Positions 1 to 14,800 of a DNA stretch of 64,000 nucleotides are shown here, piece after piece. The DNA is taken from contig WNNJ02002459.1 of assembly GCA_012934845.2 (NCBI GenBank), forward strand, positions 31,524 to 95,523, written 5' to 3'. Each line of letters begins with the position of its first letter. Positions within the stretch are counted from its first letter, which is position 1. The notes under the pieces were generated by a model, which searched no databases, was not told the DNA's origin, and worked only from the letters and a program-made list of their open reading frames with translations. This stretch comes from Pomphorhynchus laevis. Taxonomy: Eukaryota > Acanthocephala > Palaeacanthocephala > Echinorhynchida > Pomphorhynchidae. A program made the translations under genes and the position numbers.

Positions 1-1085
1 AATAAAATATCAGGGCGAAAATACTAATTCTTAAAAATATATCATAACGATATTATTTAATAAATATAAATATGCAGTTATCACAGTATTTTTTTAAATC
101 AACAAAGCGAATAGTGTTGATGCCCCAAATATCAAAACACAGTTTTTAATCATTTATAGATTCAAACGAATGAAAATAAATCACGTGTTAAGAAATAAAG
201 CAACAAATTAAGAAACAAGCGTAAATATACAGTTTCAAATCAATCAAATACACAAAATTTATGCTTTATCTTTTATGTATCAAGAAAAACGCGATATACA
301 GGAAGTACATAAGATATTGCAAAGAAATTTCGAATGAAGTTTGTTTACAAAAAGTATTTTAATGCATTTATATAATTCAAATACAAACTACAGGTTAATA
401 TATTAATGTTAGTTAATCAAATTATTGCTTTTTATTTGAGAAAGGTTTCGATTATAAGCTTATAGAAATATACAATTATATTAAAAAATCTCGGTGGTAT
501 TGGCAAAAACGAATGATTACGAAAATAATATTCAATCCTTTTAAAGTAAATAGAATTGTTATAAACCAGAATCAATAATGTACGTGCTAGCACTTACATA
601 TTAGGCACGCTACCGTAGATTGTAAGTGAAAAGTTTGATTCAAATATTGTGTCTTCGAATTTTCTAAACACAAAAAAGTTAAAAAAATTTATATTCGACA
701 ATATTTTAAATAATCTGTAAATCTGATGTTTGCAATACATGACGACTACTGCTTAAACACCTTTAATTTAATATCTGTAATTAAATACCTTTAGTCTACG
801 CGTACTTACAACAAAGTAACATTACCAAAAATATCCAATAACGAAGTTGACAAGATCTTAGTATTGTTAAATTCTCTAAACAGATAAAGAATCATTCAAT
901 TATAAATCAAACAGAATAATTAAATTATTTGTCGTCTTATTAAAATTTCATTCGCAGAAGATATTAAATGCATTTACTATAACAAAATTTCAATCAAATA
1001 ACAAAATAATAAAAATTGTGAACTTATGACAGATTATAAATGTATTTTTATTCTATAGAAATTGTGCTTTAATAGGAACTGATAA

Positions 1086-1131
1086 GTTGTCAAAGGTATT
1101 GCTATGTTGTCAAAGGTATTGCTATGTTGTC
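1086..1131. repeat. 20-bp tandem duplication diagnostic of type A
   Basis: Two complete copies of gttgtcaaaggtattgctat plus a partial third. The same doublet occurs in units 2-4 (near 5028, 8970 and 12,914). Units 5-9 have a single copy, so it separates type A from type B. Confidence 0.9.
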
Positions 1132-3372
1132 TTTTGTATTAAACATTACAAAATTGCACAAACATACTTAAGACTAATACAAATCTAAACGACTCCTTGA
1201 CTTGTATAAGTATTACACGTAATGATGGTTACAAACAAAAACCACAGTTTTACTACTGTAAAGTCCGTAATACCTAAGAAAAAGCTAAATCTCAATATGA
1301 GACCGTAGTTGTGCGTTAGAATAATGATTTGTTCTTGTTGATGGAAATTAAAGACACGCGAAGATTTATTGTTGAAATTCGTGTACAAGCTATTGATAAT
1401 TGCGTTCTTATCAAAAAAAAGATGTTTTCTCGAAAGAACACGATCGTCGAAAGCTTGAACATTTTTCTAACTCAGTTTTCTCGTAAAATATAAAATCATC
1501 AAACTAAGAAATGATCTTGACACAAAAGCAAATCATGATTACTGATTTATGCTTACTTTGTATTCGTGCCAAGTGGCAATGTTTTTACTTTTGTTTTCAA
1601 AAGTGAAAAATCTCACAAATATCGAAGCTACAATATCATACTTAGCTAAGATAACAAGGAAAAAATATTTTGTATACTAATTTGAATATGTAAAATTGTT
1701 ATAATTCGTATGATCATAATATTTTCACATTGTAATATATTATGATAATATCGGTATATATTAGAAATGATTCAGCAAGCATCGCTATCTCGACAAGCGC
1801 TAATTCGCTATTTTCATTGATATGGATGAAATCAGAGAGCTGAGTGTCTGAATTAATACAACAATTTAATTAAAAATACTGATAAATAATTAAATATAAA
1901 TTAAAATTATATGAGATTTATTACAATTTATGCTTAAGCAACGATTAAATTTATAATTAGTATTTAAAACGAAAATCAATTTCAATGAATTGACTAATAA
2001 ACAATACAAGATGTATTCAAATATGTAATAATAGTAATTATGAATAAAATCTATGTAAATCATATTTCGGACAATAACAAATCGTTATAATCGTTATTAA
2101 ATCATAAAGATAGATTTATAACAACTTTGAAAAAATCATACAAAAATAATTTGCAGGTGTTTGGGATAATCATAATTCTCAAAGTATTGAGGAAGGCCAC
2201 GATTTATTATAATATAAATAAACATCATATTGATTTTCTTTTATAAAATTAATAATTCTTTAATTATTGATCACAATACTTTGTTTGGCTAACCCGCTAG
2301 TATTATTATATCACAAATATATTATCGCATAATAGAACAAATAATGAAAAAGCGAAAATCATACCATTTAAATAAACGTAACAGAAACAATAGAACATGA
2401 TTATATTGACAACAATCAATAAAAATACAAATATCAGTAAACAAATTGCGCAAAATTAAGATTTGCTCTAACAATATGAATATCTTTAACAAAACGTTGG
2501 CAATAATTTAGAACTGCAAGTAATGTCGGCTTAATACATTAACACAAAATAAATATTGAATTTTGCAAAATCCAAATAAATGTAATATTTAAAGAGGTAA
2601 CGAAATCTACTAATTATAGTATTGAACAATTATATAAAAAAAAGATTTTGAACAATACGTTTAAGGCTAAGCTATCAAAATTAAACGCTACTTACATTTC
2701 TGTTAAGTCACCAGTGAAGGAAAGTGAAGGGTTTGTGGCAAAGACAGATCCGTACATTTTTCTAATAATGAAAAATTGGCAATTTTATAAACACAAAGGA
2801 AGCGTAAAATATCGATAAAATATCTATTATTTAAAATTATTTAAATTATTAAAAAAGACAATTTTATTTAAGACAATATTTCAATAGTGCATTCAATATA
2901 ACACTATTTAAGTGTGTGTGAAAATACGTATTGGAGAACTTTCGAAACCTATAAAAGTTTGAAAATGTGAAAGCGTATGAGCTGCTTTCAAAAAATTTTA
3001 AATCTTATTATTAAACATTTCATTTATTATTGACTATCAACACTATGACACAACTGTTAATAATCAATGCAGAAGTAATGATGAGTTCAAAATTACAGGT
3101 TACTACGATATAGCAATATATCAAATAATATTTTATAAAGGGATTCATTCAAAAGTAATTCTATAACATCTAACAATAAAAGTTTCAGCAATTCAAAATG
3201 TTTTATAATTTTATTTAATTTAAACTCAAAGATATTGATTGAAGAAAATTAATTTTTAAACACAACTATATCATAATTACATAACTTATAAACGTAACGT
3301 ATCAAATAACTTATAAAAGTATCGTTGAATAACAGTAGTAATTATAAAATCACAATAATGCAGTAATTTAAA

Positions 3373-3567
3373 TTAAATAAATAAAAAACGATTTATTTTA
3401 ACGTGGCAAATGCGTGCCAGCGCACGCTTACATGACCACAACAAAACAAGACTGTGAATCAGGTGTCGAGAAGGTGTGAACGGAGGAGGTGTTTGAATAT
3501 GATGAAGTAGGGGGACCGGCGGACGTCGAGAGGGAGTTGATTCCAGGCGAGTGAGGCGGCGACGAGG
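3373..3567 (-). mobile_element. CR1/jockey-like LINE tail within unit 1
   Basis: On the reverse strand the frame ending at 3459 reads VAASLAWNQLPLDVRRSP and later FKHLLRSHLLDT. This is the usual C-terminus of CR1/jockey-type LINE reverse transcriptases (a LWNSLP...R.A.S...FK..L..HL pattern). It is followed by a 3' UTR with ggtcatgtaagcgtgcgctg and an AT-rich tail. The same C-terminus and UTR occur at 41,754-42,235, and the UTR recurs near 47,783 and 59,910, so this is one family. The copy is 5'-truncated to about 200 bases. Confidence 0.8.
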
Positions 3568-3942
3568 AAATAACAATAAACATTTTGAAATTTGATAAAG
3601 AAGTTATAGTAAAATAATAAATTGTAATCAAATACATAAACATATTGATCTGATTACAAAAAATCTCAATCAAAGTGCATTATGTCACAATAGCACGGTA
3701 CATATCTATAAGCAACTAATTTATCATCATTTTTTAATGTTAAAAACATGTTAACAGTAAATTAATTATATTTTATAAACAAAGCGTCTTGAGTGACATT
3801 GTTAAAGATATTGTTTTAGTATTAAGTAACATTTTTTAAATATTATGAATATATTATTACTTATTCTATTTATTTTTAAAAATTAACAATTATCGCTTTC
3901 TTAAATGGCATTTTATGAATTTAATAATAGAGTTTTTATCAG

Positions 3943-6900
3943 AATAAAATATCAGGGCGAAAATACTAATTCTTAAAAATATATCATAACGATATTATTT
4001 AATAAATATAAATATGCAGTTATCACAGTATTTTTTTAAATCAACAAAGCGAATAGTGTTGATGCCCCAAATATCAAAACACAGTTTTTAATCATTTATA
4101 GATTCAAACGAATGAAAATAAATCACGTGTTAAGAAATAAAGCAACAAATTAAGAAACAAGCGTAAATATACAGTTTCAAATCAATCAAATACACAAAAT
4201 TTATGCTTTATCTTTTATGTATCAAGAAAAACGCGATATACAGGAAGTACATAAGATATTGCAAAGAAATTTCGAATGAAGTTTGTTTACAAAAAGTATT
4301 TTAATGCATTTATATAATTCAAATACAAACTACAGGTTAATATATTAATGTTAGTTAATCAAATTATTGCTTTTTATTTGAGAAAGGTTTCGATTATAAG
4401 CTTATAGAAATATACAATTATATTAAAAAATCTCGGTGGTATTGGCAAAAACGAATGATTACGAAAATAATATTCAATCCTTTTAAAGTAAATAGAATTG
4501 TTATAAACCAGAATCAATAATGTACGTGCTAGCACTTACATATTAGGCACGCTACCGTAGATTGTAAGTGAAAAGTTTGATTCAAATATTGTGTCTTCGA
4601 ATTTTCTAAACACAAAAAAGTTAAAAAAATTTATATTCGACAATATTTTAAATAATCTGTAAATCTGATGTTTGCAATACATGACGACTACTGCTTAAAC
4701 ACCTTTAATTTAATATCTGTAATTAAATACCTTTAGTCTACGCGTACTTACAACAAAGTAACATTACCAAAAATATCCAATAACGAAGTTGACAAGATCT
4801 TAGTATTGTTAAATTCTCTAAACAGATAAAGAATCATTCAATTATAAATCAAACAGAATAATTAAATTATTTGTCGTCTTATTAAAATTTCATTCGCAGA
4901 AGATATTAAATGCATTTACTATAACAAAATTTCAATCAAATAACAAAATAATAAAAATTGTGAACTTATGACAGATTATAAATGTATTTTTATTCTATAG
5001 AAATTGTGCTTTAATAGGAACTGATAAGTTGTCAAAGGTATTGCTATGTTGTCAAAGGTATTGCTATGTTGTCTTTTGTATTAAACATTACAAAATTGCA
5101 CAAACATACTTAAGACTAATACAAATCTAAACGACTCCTTGACTTGTATAAGTATTACACGTAATGATGGTTACAAACAAAAACCACAGTTTTACTACTG
5201 TAAAGTCCGTAATACCTAAGAAAAAGCTAAATCTCAATATGAGACCGTAGTTGTGCGTTAGAATAATGATTTGTTCTTGTTGATGGAAATTAAAGACACG
5301 CGAAGATTTATTGTTGAAATTCGTGTACAAGCTATTGATAATTGCGTTCTTATCAAAAAAAAGATGTTTTCTCGAAAGAACACGATCGTCGAAAGCTTGA
5401 ACATTTTTCTAACTCAGTTTTCTCGTAAAATATAAAATCATCAAACTAAGAAATGATCTTGACACAAAAGCAAATCATGATTACTGATTTATGCTTACTT
5501 TGTATTCGTGCCAAGTGGCAATGTTTTTACTTTTGTTTTCAAAAGTGAAAAATCTCACAAATATCGAAGCTACAATATCATACTTAGCTAAGATAACAAG
5601 GAAAAAATATTTTGTATACTAATTTGAATATGTAAAATTGTTATAATTCGTATGATCATAATATTTTCACATTGTAATATATTATGATAATATCGGTATA
5701 TATTAGAAATGATTCAGCAAGCATCGCTATCTCGACAAGCGCTAATTCGCTATTTTCATTGATATGGATGAAATCAGAGAGCTGAGTGTCTGAATTAATA
5801 CAACAATTTAATTAAAAATACTGATAAATAATTAAATATAAATTAAAATTATATGAGATTTATTACAATTTATGCTTAAGCAACGATTAAATTTATAATT
5901 AGTATTTAAAACGAAAATCAATTTCAATGAATTGACTAATAAACAATACAAGATGTATTCAAATATGTAATAATAGTAATTATGAATAAAATCTATGTAA
6001 ATCATATTTCGGACAATAACAAATCGTTATAATCGTTATTAAATCATAAAGATAGATTTATAACAACTTTGAAAAAATCATACAAAAATAATTTGCAGGT
6101 GTTTGGGATAATCATAATTCTCAAAGTATTGAGGAAGGCCACGATTTATTATAATATAAATAAACATCATATTGATTTTCTTTTATAAAATTAATAATTC
6201 TTTAATTATTGATCACAATACTTTGTTTGGCTAACCCGCTAGTATTATTATATCACAAATATATTATCGCATAATAGAACAAATAATGAAAAAGCGAAAA
6301 TCATACCATTTAAATAAACGTAACAGAAACAATAGAACATGATTATATTGACAACAATCAATAAAAATACAAATATCAGTAAACAAATTGCGCAAAATTA
6401 AGATTTGCTCTAACAATATGAATATCTTTAACAAAACGTTGGCAATAATTTAGAACTGCAAGTAATGTCGGCTTAATACATTAACACAAAATAAATATTG
6501 AATTTTGCAAAATCCAAATAAATGTAATATTTAAAGAGGTAACGAAATCTACTAATTATAGTATTGAACAATTATATAAAAAAAAGATTTTGAACAATAC
6601 GTTTAAGGCTAAGCTATCAAAATTAAACGCTACTTACATTTCTGTTAAGTCACCAGTGAAGGAAAGTGAAGGGTTTGTGGCAAAGACAGATCCGTACATT
6701 TTTCTAATAATGAAAAATTGGCAATTTTATAAACACAAAGGAAGCGTAAAATATCGATAAAATATCTATTATTTAAAATTATTTAAATTATTAAAAAAGA
6801 CAATTTTATTTAAGACAATATTTCAATAGTGCATTCAATATAACACTATTTAAGTGTGTGTGAAAATACGTATTGGAGAACTTTCGAAACCTATAAAAGT

Positions 6901-7884
6901 TTGAAAATGTGAAAGCGTATGAGCTGCTTTCAAAAAATTTTAAATCTTATTATTAAACATTTCATTTATTATTGACTATCAACACTATGACACAACTGTT
7001 AATAATCAATGCAGAAGTAATGATGAGTTCAAAATTACAGGTTACTACGATATAGCAATATATCAAATAATATTTTATAAAGGGATTCATTCAAAAGTAA
7101 TTCTATAACATCTAACAATAAAAGTTTCAGCAATTCAAAATGTTTTATAATTTTATTTAATTTAAACTCAAAGATATTGATTGAAGAAAATTAATTTTTA
7201 AACACAACTATATCATAATTACATAACTTATAAACGTAACGTATCAAATAACTTATAAAAGTATCGTTGAATAACAGTAGTAATTATAAAATCACAATAA
7301 TGCAGTAATTTAAATTAAATAAATAAAAAACGATTTATTTTAACGTGGCAAATGCGTGCCAGCGCACGCTTACATGACCACAACAAAACAAGACTGTGAA
7401 TCAGGTGTCGAGAAGGTGTGAACGGAGGAGGTGTTTGAATATGATGAAGTAGGGGGACCGGCGGACGTCGAGAGGGAGTTGATTCCAGGCGAGTGAGGCG
7501 GCGACGAGGAAATAACAATAAACATTTTGAAATTTGATAAAGAAGTTATAGTAAAATAATAAATTGTAATCAAATACATAAACATATTGATCTGATTACA
7601 AAAAATCTCAATCAAAGTGCATAAGGTCACAATAGCACGGTACATATCTATAAGCAACTAATTTATCATCATTTTTTAATGTTAAAAACATGTTAACAGT
7701 AAATTAATTATATTTTATAAACAAAGCGTCTTGAGTGACATTGTTAAAGATATTGTTTTAGTATTAAGTAACATTTTTTAAATATTATGAATATATTATT
7801 ACTTATTCTATTTATTTTTAAAAATTAACAATTATCGCTTTCTTAAATGGCATTTTATGAATTTAATAATAGAGTTTTTATCAG
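3943..7884. repeat. Macrosatellite unit 2 (type A)
   Basis: Period exactly 3942. It differs from unit 1 by very few bases. The clearest difference is near 7621, where gcataaggtcac replaces gcattatgtcac. The same variant is in unit 4, while units 1 and 3 share the other form. Confidence 0.97.
7315..7509 (-). mobile_element. CR1/jockey-like LINE tail within unit 2
   Basis: Same insertion as at 3373-3567, carried along by amplification of the unit. Confidence 0.8.
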
Positions 7885-10800
7885 AATAAAATATCAGGGC
7901 GAAAATACTAATTCTTAAAAATATATCATAACGATATTATTTAATAAATATAAATATGCAGTTATCACAGTATTTTTTTAAATCAACAAAGCGAATAGTG
8001 TTGATGCCCCAAATATCAAAACACAGTTTTTAATCATTTATAGATTCAAACGAATGAAAATAAATCACGTGTTCAGAAATAAAGCAACAAATTAAGAAAC
8101 AAGCGTAAATATACAGTTTCAAATCAATCAAATACACAAAATTTATGCTTTATCTTTTATGTATCAAGAAAAACGCGATATACAGGAAGTACATAAGATA
8201 TTGCAAAGAAATTTCGAATGAAGTTTGTTTACAAAAAGTATTTTAATGCATTTATATAATTCAAATACAAACTACAGGTTAATATATTAATGTTAGTTAA
8301 TCAAATTATTGCTTTTTATTTGAGAAAGGTTTCGATTATAAGCTTATAGAAATATACAATTATATTAAAAAATCTCGGTGGTATTGGCAAAAACGAATGA
8401 TTACGAAAATAATATTCAATCCTTTTAAAGTAAATAGAATTGTTATAAACCAGAATCAATAATGTACGTGCTAGCACTTACATATTAGGCACGCTACCGT
8501 AGATTGTAAGTGAAAAGTTTGATTCAAATATTGTGTCTTCGAATTTTCTAAACACAAAAAAGTTAAAAAAATTCATATTCGACAATATTTTAAATAATCT
8601 GTAAATCTGATGTTTGCAATACATGACGACTACTGCTTAAACACCTTTAATTTAATATCTGTAATTAAATACCTTTAGTCTACGCGTACTTACAACAAAG
8701 TAACATTACCAAAAATATCCAATAACGAAGTTGACAAGATCTTAGTATTGTTAAATTCTCTAAACAGATAAAGAATCATTCAATTATAAATCAAACAGAA
8801 TAATTAAATTATTTGTCGTCTTATTAAAATTTCATTCGCAGAAGATATTAAATGCATTTACTATAACAAAATTTCAATCAAATAACAAAATAATAAAAAT
8901 TGTGAACTTATGACAGATTATAAATGTATTTTTATTCTATAGAAATTGTGCTTTAATAGGAACTGATAAGTTGTCAAAGGTATTGCTATGTTGTCAAAGG
9001 TATTGCTATGTTGTCTTTTGTATTAAACATTACAAAATTGCACAAACATACTTAAGACTAATACAAATCTAAACGACTCCTTGACTTGTATAAGTATTAC
9101 ACGTAATGATGGTTACAAACAAAAACCACAGTTTTATTACTGTAAAGTCCGTAATACCTAAGAAAAAGCTAAATCTCAATATGAGACCGTAGTTGTGCGT
9201 TAGAATAATGATTTGTTCTTGTTGATGGAAATTAAAGACACGCGAAGATTTATTGTTGAAATTCGTGTACAAGCTATTGATAATTGCGTTCTTATCAAAA
9301 AAAAAGATGTTTTCTCGAAAGAACACGATCGTCGAAAGCTTGAACATTTTTCTAACTCAGTTTTCTCGTAAAATATAAAATCATCAAACTAAGAAATGAT
9401 CTTGACACAAAAGCAAATCATGATTACTGATTTATGCTTACTTTGTATTCGTGCCAAGTGGCAATGTTTTTACTTTTGTTTTCAAAAGTGAAAAATCTCA
9501 CAAATATCGAAGCTACAATATCATACTTAGCTAAGATAACAAGGAAAAAATATTTTGTATACTAATTTGAATATGTAAAATTGTTATAATTCGTATGATC
9601 ATAATATTTTCACATTGTAATATATTATGATAATATCGGTATATATTAGAAATGATTCAGCAAGCATCGCTATCTCGACAAGCGCTAATTCGCTATTTTC
9701 ATTGATATGGATGAAATCAGAGAGCTGAGTGTCTGAATTAATACAACAATTTAATTAAAAATACTGATAAATAATTAAATATAAATTAAAATTATATGAG
9801 ATTTATTACAATTTATGCTTAAGCAACGATTAAATTTATAATTAGTATTTAAAACGAAAATCAATTTCAATGAATTGACTAATAAACAATACAAGATGTA
9901 TTCAAATATGTAATAATAGTAATTATGAATAAAATCTATGTAAATCATATTTCGGACAATAACAAATCGTTATAATCGTTATTAAATCATAAAGATAGAT
10001 TTATAACAACTTTGAAAAAATCATACAAAAATAATTTGCAGGTGTTTGGGATAATCATAATTCTCAAAGTATTGAGGAAGGCCACGATTTATTATAATAT
10101 AAATAAACATCATATTGATTTTCTTTTATAAAATTAATAATTCTTTAATTATTGATCACAATACTTTGTTTGGCTAACCCGCTAGTATTATTATATCACA
10201 AATATATTATCGCATAATAGAACAAATAATGAAAAAGCGAAAATCATACCATTTAAATAAACGTAACAGAAACAATAGAACATGATTATATTGACAACAA
10301 TCAATAAAAATACAAATATCAGTAAACAAATTGCGCAAAATTAAGATTTGCTCTAACAATATGAATATCTTTAACAAAACGTTGGCAATAATTTAGAACT
10401 GCAAGTAATGTCGGCTTAATACATTAACACAAAATAAATATTGAATTTTGCAAAATCCAAATAAATGTAATATTTAAAGAGGTAACGAAATCTACTAATT
10501 ATAGTATTGAACAATTATATAAAAAAAGATTTTGAACAATACGTTTAAGGCTAAGCTATCAAAATTAAACGCTACTTACATTTCTGTTAAGTCACCAGTG
10601 AAGGAAAGTGAAGGGTTTGTGGCAAAGACAGATCCGTACATTTTTCTAATAATGAAAAATTGGCAATTTTATAAACACAAAGGAAGCGTAAAATATCGAT
10701 AAAATATCTATTATTTAAAATTATTTAAATTATTAAAAAAGACAATTTTATTTAAGACAATATTTCAATAGTGCATTCAATATAACACTATTTAAGTGTG

Positions 10801-11826
10801 TGTGAAAATACGTATTGGAGAACTTTCGAAACCTATAAAAGTTTGAAAATGTGAAAGCGTATGAGCTGCTTTCAAAAAATTTTAAATCTTATTATTAAAC
10901 ATTTCATTTATTATTGACTATCAACACTATGACACAACTGTTAATAATCAATGCAGAAGTAATGATGAGTTCAAAATTACAGGTTACTACGATATAGCAA
11001 TATATCAAATAATATTTTATAAAGGGATTCATTCAAAAGTAATTCTATAACATCTAACAATAAAAGTTTCAGCAATTCAAAATGTATTATAATTTTATTT
11101 AATTTAAACTCAAAGATATTGATTGAAGAAAATTAATTTTTAAACACAACTATATCATAATTACATAACTTATAAACGTAACGTATCAAATAACTTATAA
11201 AAGTATCGTTGAATAACAGTAGTAATTATAAAATCACAATAATGCAGTAATTTAAATTAAATAAATAAAAAACGATTTATTTTAACGTGGCAAATGCGTG
11301 CCAGCGCACGCTTACATGACCACAACAAAACAAGACTGTGAATCAGGTGTCGAGAAGGTGTGAACGGAGGAGGTGTTTGAATATGATAAAGTAGGGGGAC
11401 CGGCGGACGTCGAGAGGGAGTTGATTCCAGGCGAGTGAGGCGGCGACGAGGAAATAACAATAAACATTTTGAAATTTGATAAAGAAGTTATAGTAAAATA
11501 ATAAATTGTAATCAAATACATAAACATATTGATCTGATTACAATAAATCTCAATCAAAGTGCATTATGTCACAATAGCACGGTACATATCTATAAGCAAC
11601 TAATTTATCATCATTTTTTAATGTTAAAAACATGTTAACAGTAAATTAATTATATTTTATAAACAAAGCGTCTTGAGTGACATTGTTAAAGATATTGTTT
11701 TAGTATTAAGTAACATTTTTTAAATATTATGAATATATTATTACTTATTCTATTTATTTTTAAAAATTAACAATTATCGCTTTCTTAAATGGCATTTTAT
11801 GAATTTAATAATAGAGTTTTTATCAG
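7885..11826. repeat. Macrosatellite unit 3 (type A)
   Basis: Period exactly 3942. It shares with unit 4 the variants acgtgttcag (near 8068) and aatgtattat (near 11,082), which units 1 and 2 lack, so units 3 and 4 form a subgroup. Confidence 0.97.
11257..11451 (-). mobile_element. CR1/jockey-like LINE tail within unit 3
   Basis: Same insertion in the third unit. A base change gives YHI instead of HHI in the overlapping frame. Confidence 0.8.
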
Positions 11827-14800
11827 AATAAAATATCAGGGCGAAAATACTAATTCTTAAAAATATATCATAACGATATTATTTAATAAATATAAATATG
11901 CAGTTATCACAGTATTTTTTTAAATCAACAAAGCGAATAGTGTTGATGCCCCAAATATCAAAACACAGTTTTTAATCATTTATAGATTCAAACGAATGAA
12001 AATAAATCACGTGTTCAGAAATAAAGCAACAAATTAAGAAACAAGCGTAAATATACAGTTTCAAATCAATCAAATACACAAAATTTATGCTTTATCTTTT
12101 ATGTATCAAGAAAAACGCGATATACAGGAAGTACATAAGATATTGCAAAGAAATTTCGAATGAAGTTTGTTTACAAAAAGTATTTTAATGCATTTATATA
12201 ATTCAAATACAAACTACAGGTTAATATATTAATGTTAGTTAATCAAATTATTGCTTTTTATTTGAGAAAGGTTTCGATTATAAGCTTATAGAAATATACA
12301 ATTATATTAAAAAAATCTCGGTGGTATTGGCAAAAACGAATGATTACGAAAATAATATTCAATCCTTTTAAAGTAAATAGAATTGTTATAAACCAGAATC
12401 AATAATGTACGTGCTAGCACTTACATATTAGGCACGCTACCGTAGATTGTAAGTGAAAAGTTTGATTCAAATATTGTGTCTTCGAATTTTCTAAACACAA
12501 AAAAGTTAAAAAAATTTATATTCGACAATATTTTAAATAATCTGTAAATCTGATGTTTGCAATACATGACGACTACTGCTTAAACACCTTTAATTTAATA
12601 TCTGTAATTAAATACCTTTAGTCTACGCGTACTTACAACAAAGTAACATTACCAAAAATATCCAATAACGAAGTTGACAAGATCTTAGTATTGTACAATT
12701 CTCTAAACAGATAAAGAATCATTTATTTATAAATCAAACAGAATAATTAAATTATTTGTCGTCTTATTAAAATTTCATTCGCAGAAAATATTAAATGCAT
12801 TTACTATAACAAAATTTCAATCAAATAACAAAATAATAAAAATTGTGAACTTATAACAGTTTATAAATGTATTTTTATTCTATAGAAATTGTGCTTTAAT
12901 AGGAACTGATAAGTTGTCAAAGGTATTGCTATGTTGTCAAAGGTATTGCTATGTTGTCTTTTGTATTAAACATTACAAAATTGCACAAACATACTTAAGA
13001 CTAATACAAATCTTAACTACTCCTTGACTTGTATAAATATTACACGTAATGATGGTTACAAACAAAAACCACAGTTTTACTACTGTAAAGTCCGTAATAC
13101 CTAAGAAAAAGCTAAATCTCAATATGAGACCGTATCTGTGCGTTAGAATAATGATTTGTTCTTGTTGATGGAAATTAAAGACACGCGAACATTTATTGTT
13201 AAAATTCGTGTACAAGCTATTGATAATTGCGTTCTTATCAAAAAAAGATGTTTTCTCGAAAGAACACGATCGTCGAAAGCTTGAACATTTTTCTAACTCA
13301 GTTTTCTCGTAAAATATAAAATCATCAAACTAAGAAATGATCTTGACACAAAAGCAAATCATGATTACAGATTTATGCTTACTTTGTATTCGTGCCAAGT
13401 GGCAATGTTTTTACTTTTGTTTTCAAAAGTGAAAAATCTCACAAATATCGAAGCTACAATATCATACTTAGCTAACATAACAAGGAAAAAATATTTTGTA
13501 TACTAATTTGAATATGTAAAATTGTTATAATTCGTATGATCATAATATTTTCACATTGTAATATATTATGATAATATCGGTATATATTAGAAATGATTCA
13601 GCAAGCATCGCTATCTCGACAAGCGCTAATTCGCTATTTTCATTGATATGGATGAAATCAGAGAGCTGAGTGTCTGAATTAATACAACAATTTAATTAAA
13701 AATACTGATAAATAATTAAATATAAATTAAAATTATATGAGATTTATTAGAATTTATGCTTAAGCAACGATTAAATTTATAATTAGTATTTAAAACGAAA
13801 ATCAATTTCAATGAATTGACTAATAAACAATACAAGATGTATTCAAATATGTAATAATAGTAATTATGAATAAAATCTATGTAAATCATATTTCGGACAA
13901 TAATAAATCGTTATAATCGTTATTTAATCATAAAGATAGATTTATAACATTTTTAAAAAAATCATTCAAAAATAATTTGCAGGTGTTTAGGATAATCATA
14001 ATTCTTAAAGTATTGAGGAAGGCCACGATTTATTATAATATAAATAAACATCATATTGATTTTCTTTTATAAAATTAATAATTCTTTAATTATTGATCAC
14101 AATACTTTGTTTGGCTAACCCGCTAGTATTATTATATCACAAATATATTATCGCATAATAGAACAAATAATGAAAAAGCGAAAATCATACCATTTAAATA
14201 AACGTAACAGAAACAATAGAATATGATTATATTGACAACAATCAATAAAAATACAAATATCAGTAAACAAATTGCGCAAAATTAAGATTTGCTCTAACAA
14301 TATGAATATATTTAACAAAACGTTGGCAATAATTTAGAACTGCAAGTAATGTCGGCTTAATACATTAACACAAAATAAATATTGAATTTTGCAAAATCCA
14401 AATAAATGTAATATTTAAAGAGGTAACGAAATCTACTAATTATAGTATTGAACAATTATATAAAAAAAGATTTTGAACAATACGTTTAAGGCTAAGCTAT
14501 CAAAATTCAACGCTACTTACATTTCTGTTAAGTCACCAGTGAAGGAAAGTGAAGGGTTTGTGGCAAAGACAGATCCGTACATTTTTCTAATAATGAAAAA
14601 TTGGCAATTTTATAAACACAAAGGAAGCGTAAAATATCGATAAAATATCTATTATTTAAAATTATTTAAATTATTAAAAAAGACAATTTTATTTAAGACA
14701 ATATTTCAATAGTGCATTCAATATAACACTATTTAAGTGTGTGTGAAAATACGTATTGGAGAACTTTCGAAACCTCCAAAAGTTTGAAAATGTGAAAGCG

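Larger units (their letters stand above)
1..3942. repeat. Macrosatellite unit 1 (type A)
   Basis: First of four almost identical head-to-tail units. The unit begins at an arbitrary phase with aataaaatatcagggcg, which recurs at 3943, 7885, 11827 and 15770. It is very AT-rich and has no convincing gene: the longest frames are under 100 codons and are not kept at protein level between types A and B. Landmarks inside are a 20-bp tandem duplication (1086-1131), two conserved small inverted repeats (591-598 with 621-628, and 1713-1722 with 1737-1746) and the tail of a LINE on the reverse strand (3373-3567). The array begins before the window. Confidence 0.97.

Noticed and set aside
1185-1388. 67-codon reverse-strand frame recurring in most satellite units
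   Set aside because: Starts without ATG and is kept open by unit identity. Between A and B types many substitutions change amino acids (LTHNYG to VTHNLG, FSFFLG to FSYFLR), so there is no sign of protein-level selection.
3428-3673. Overlapping reverse-strand frames of 67-95 codons at the LINE tail
   Set aside because: Shadows of the LINE C-terminus and its 3' UTR in other frames.
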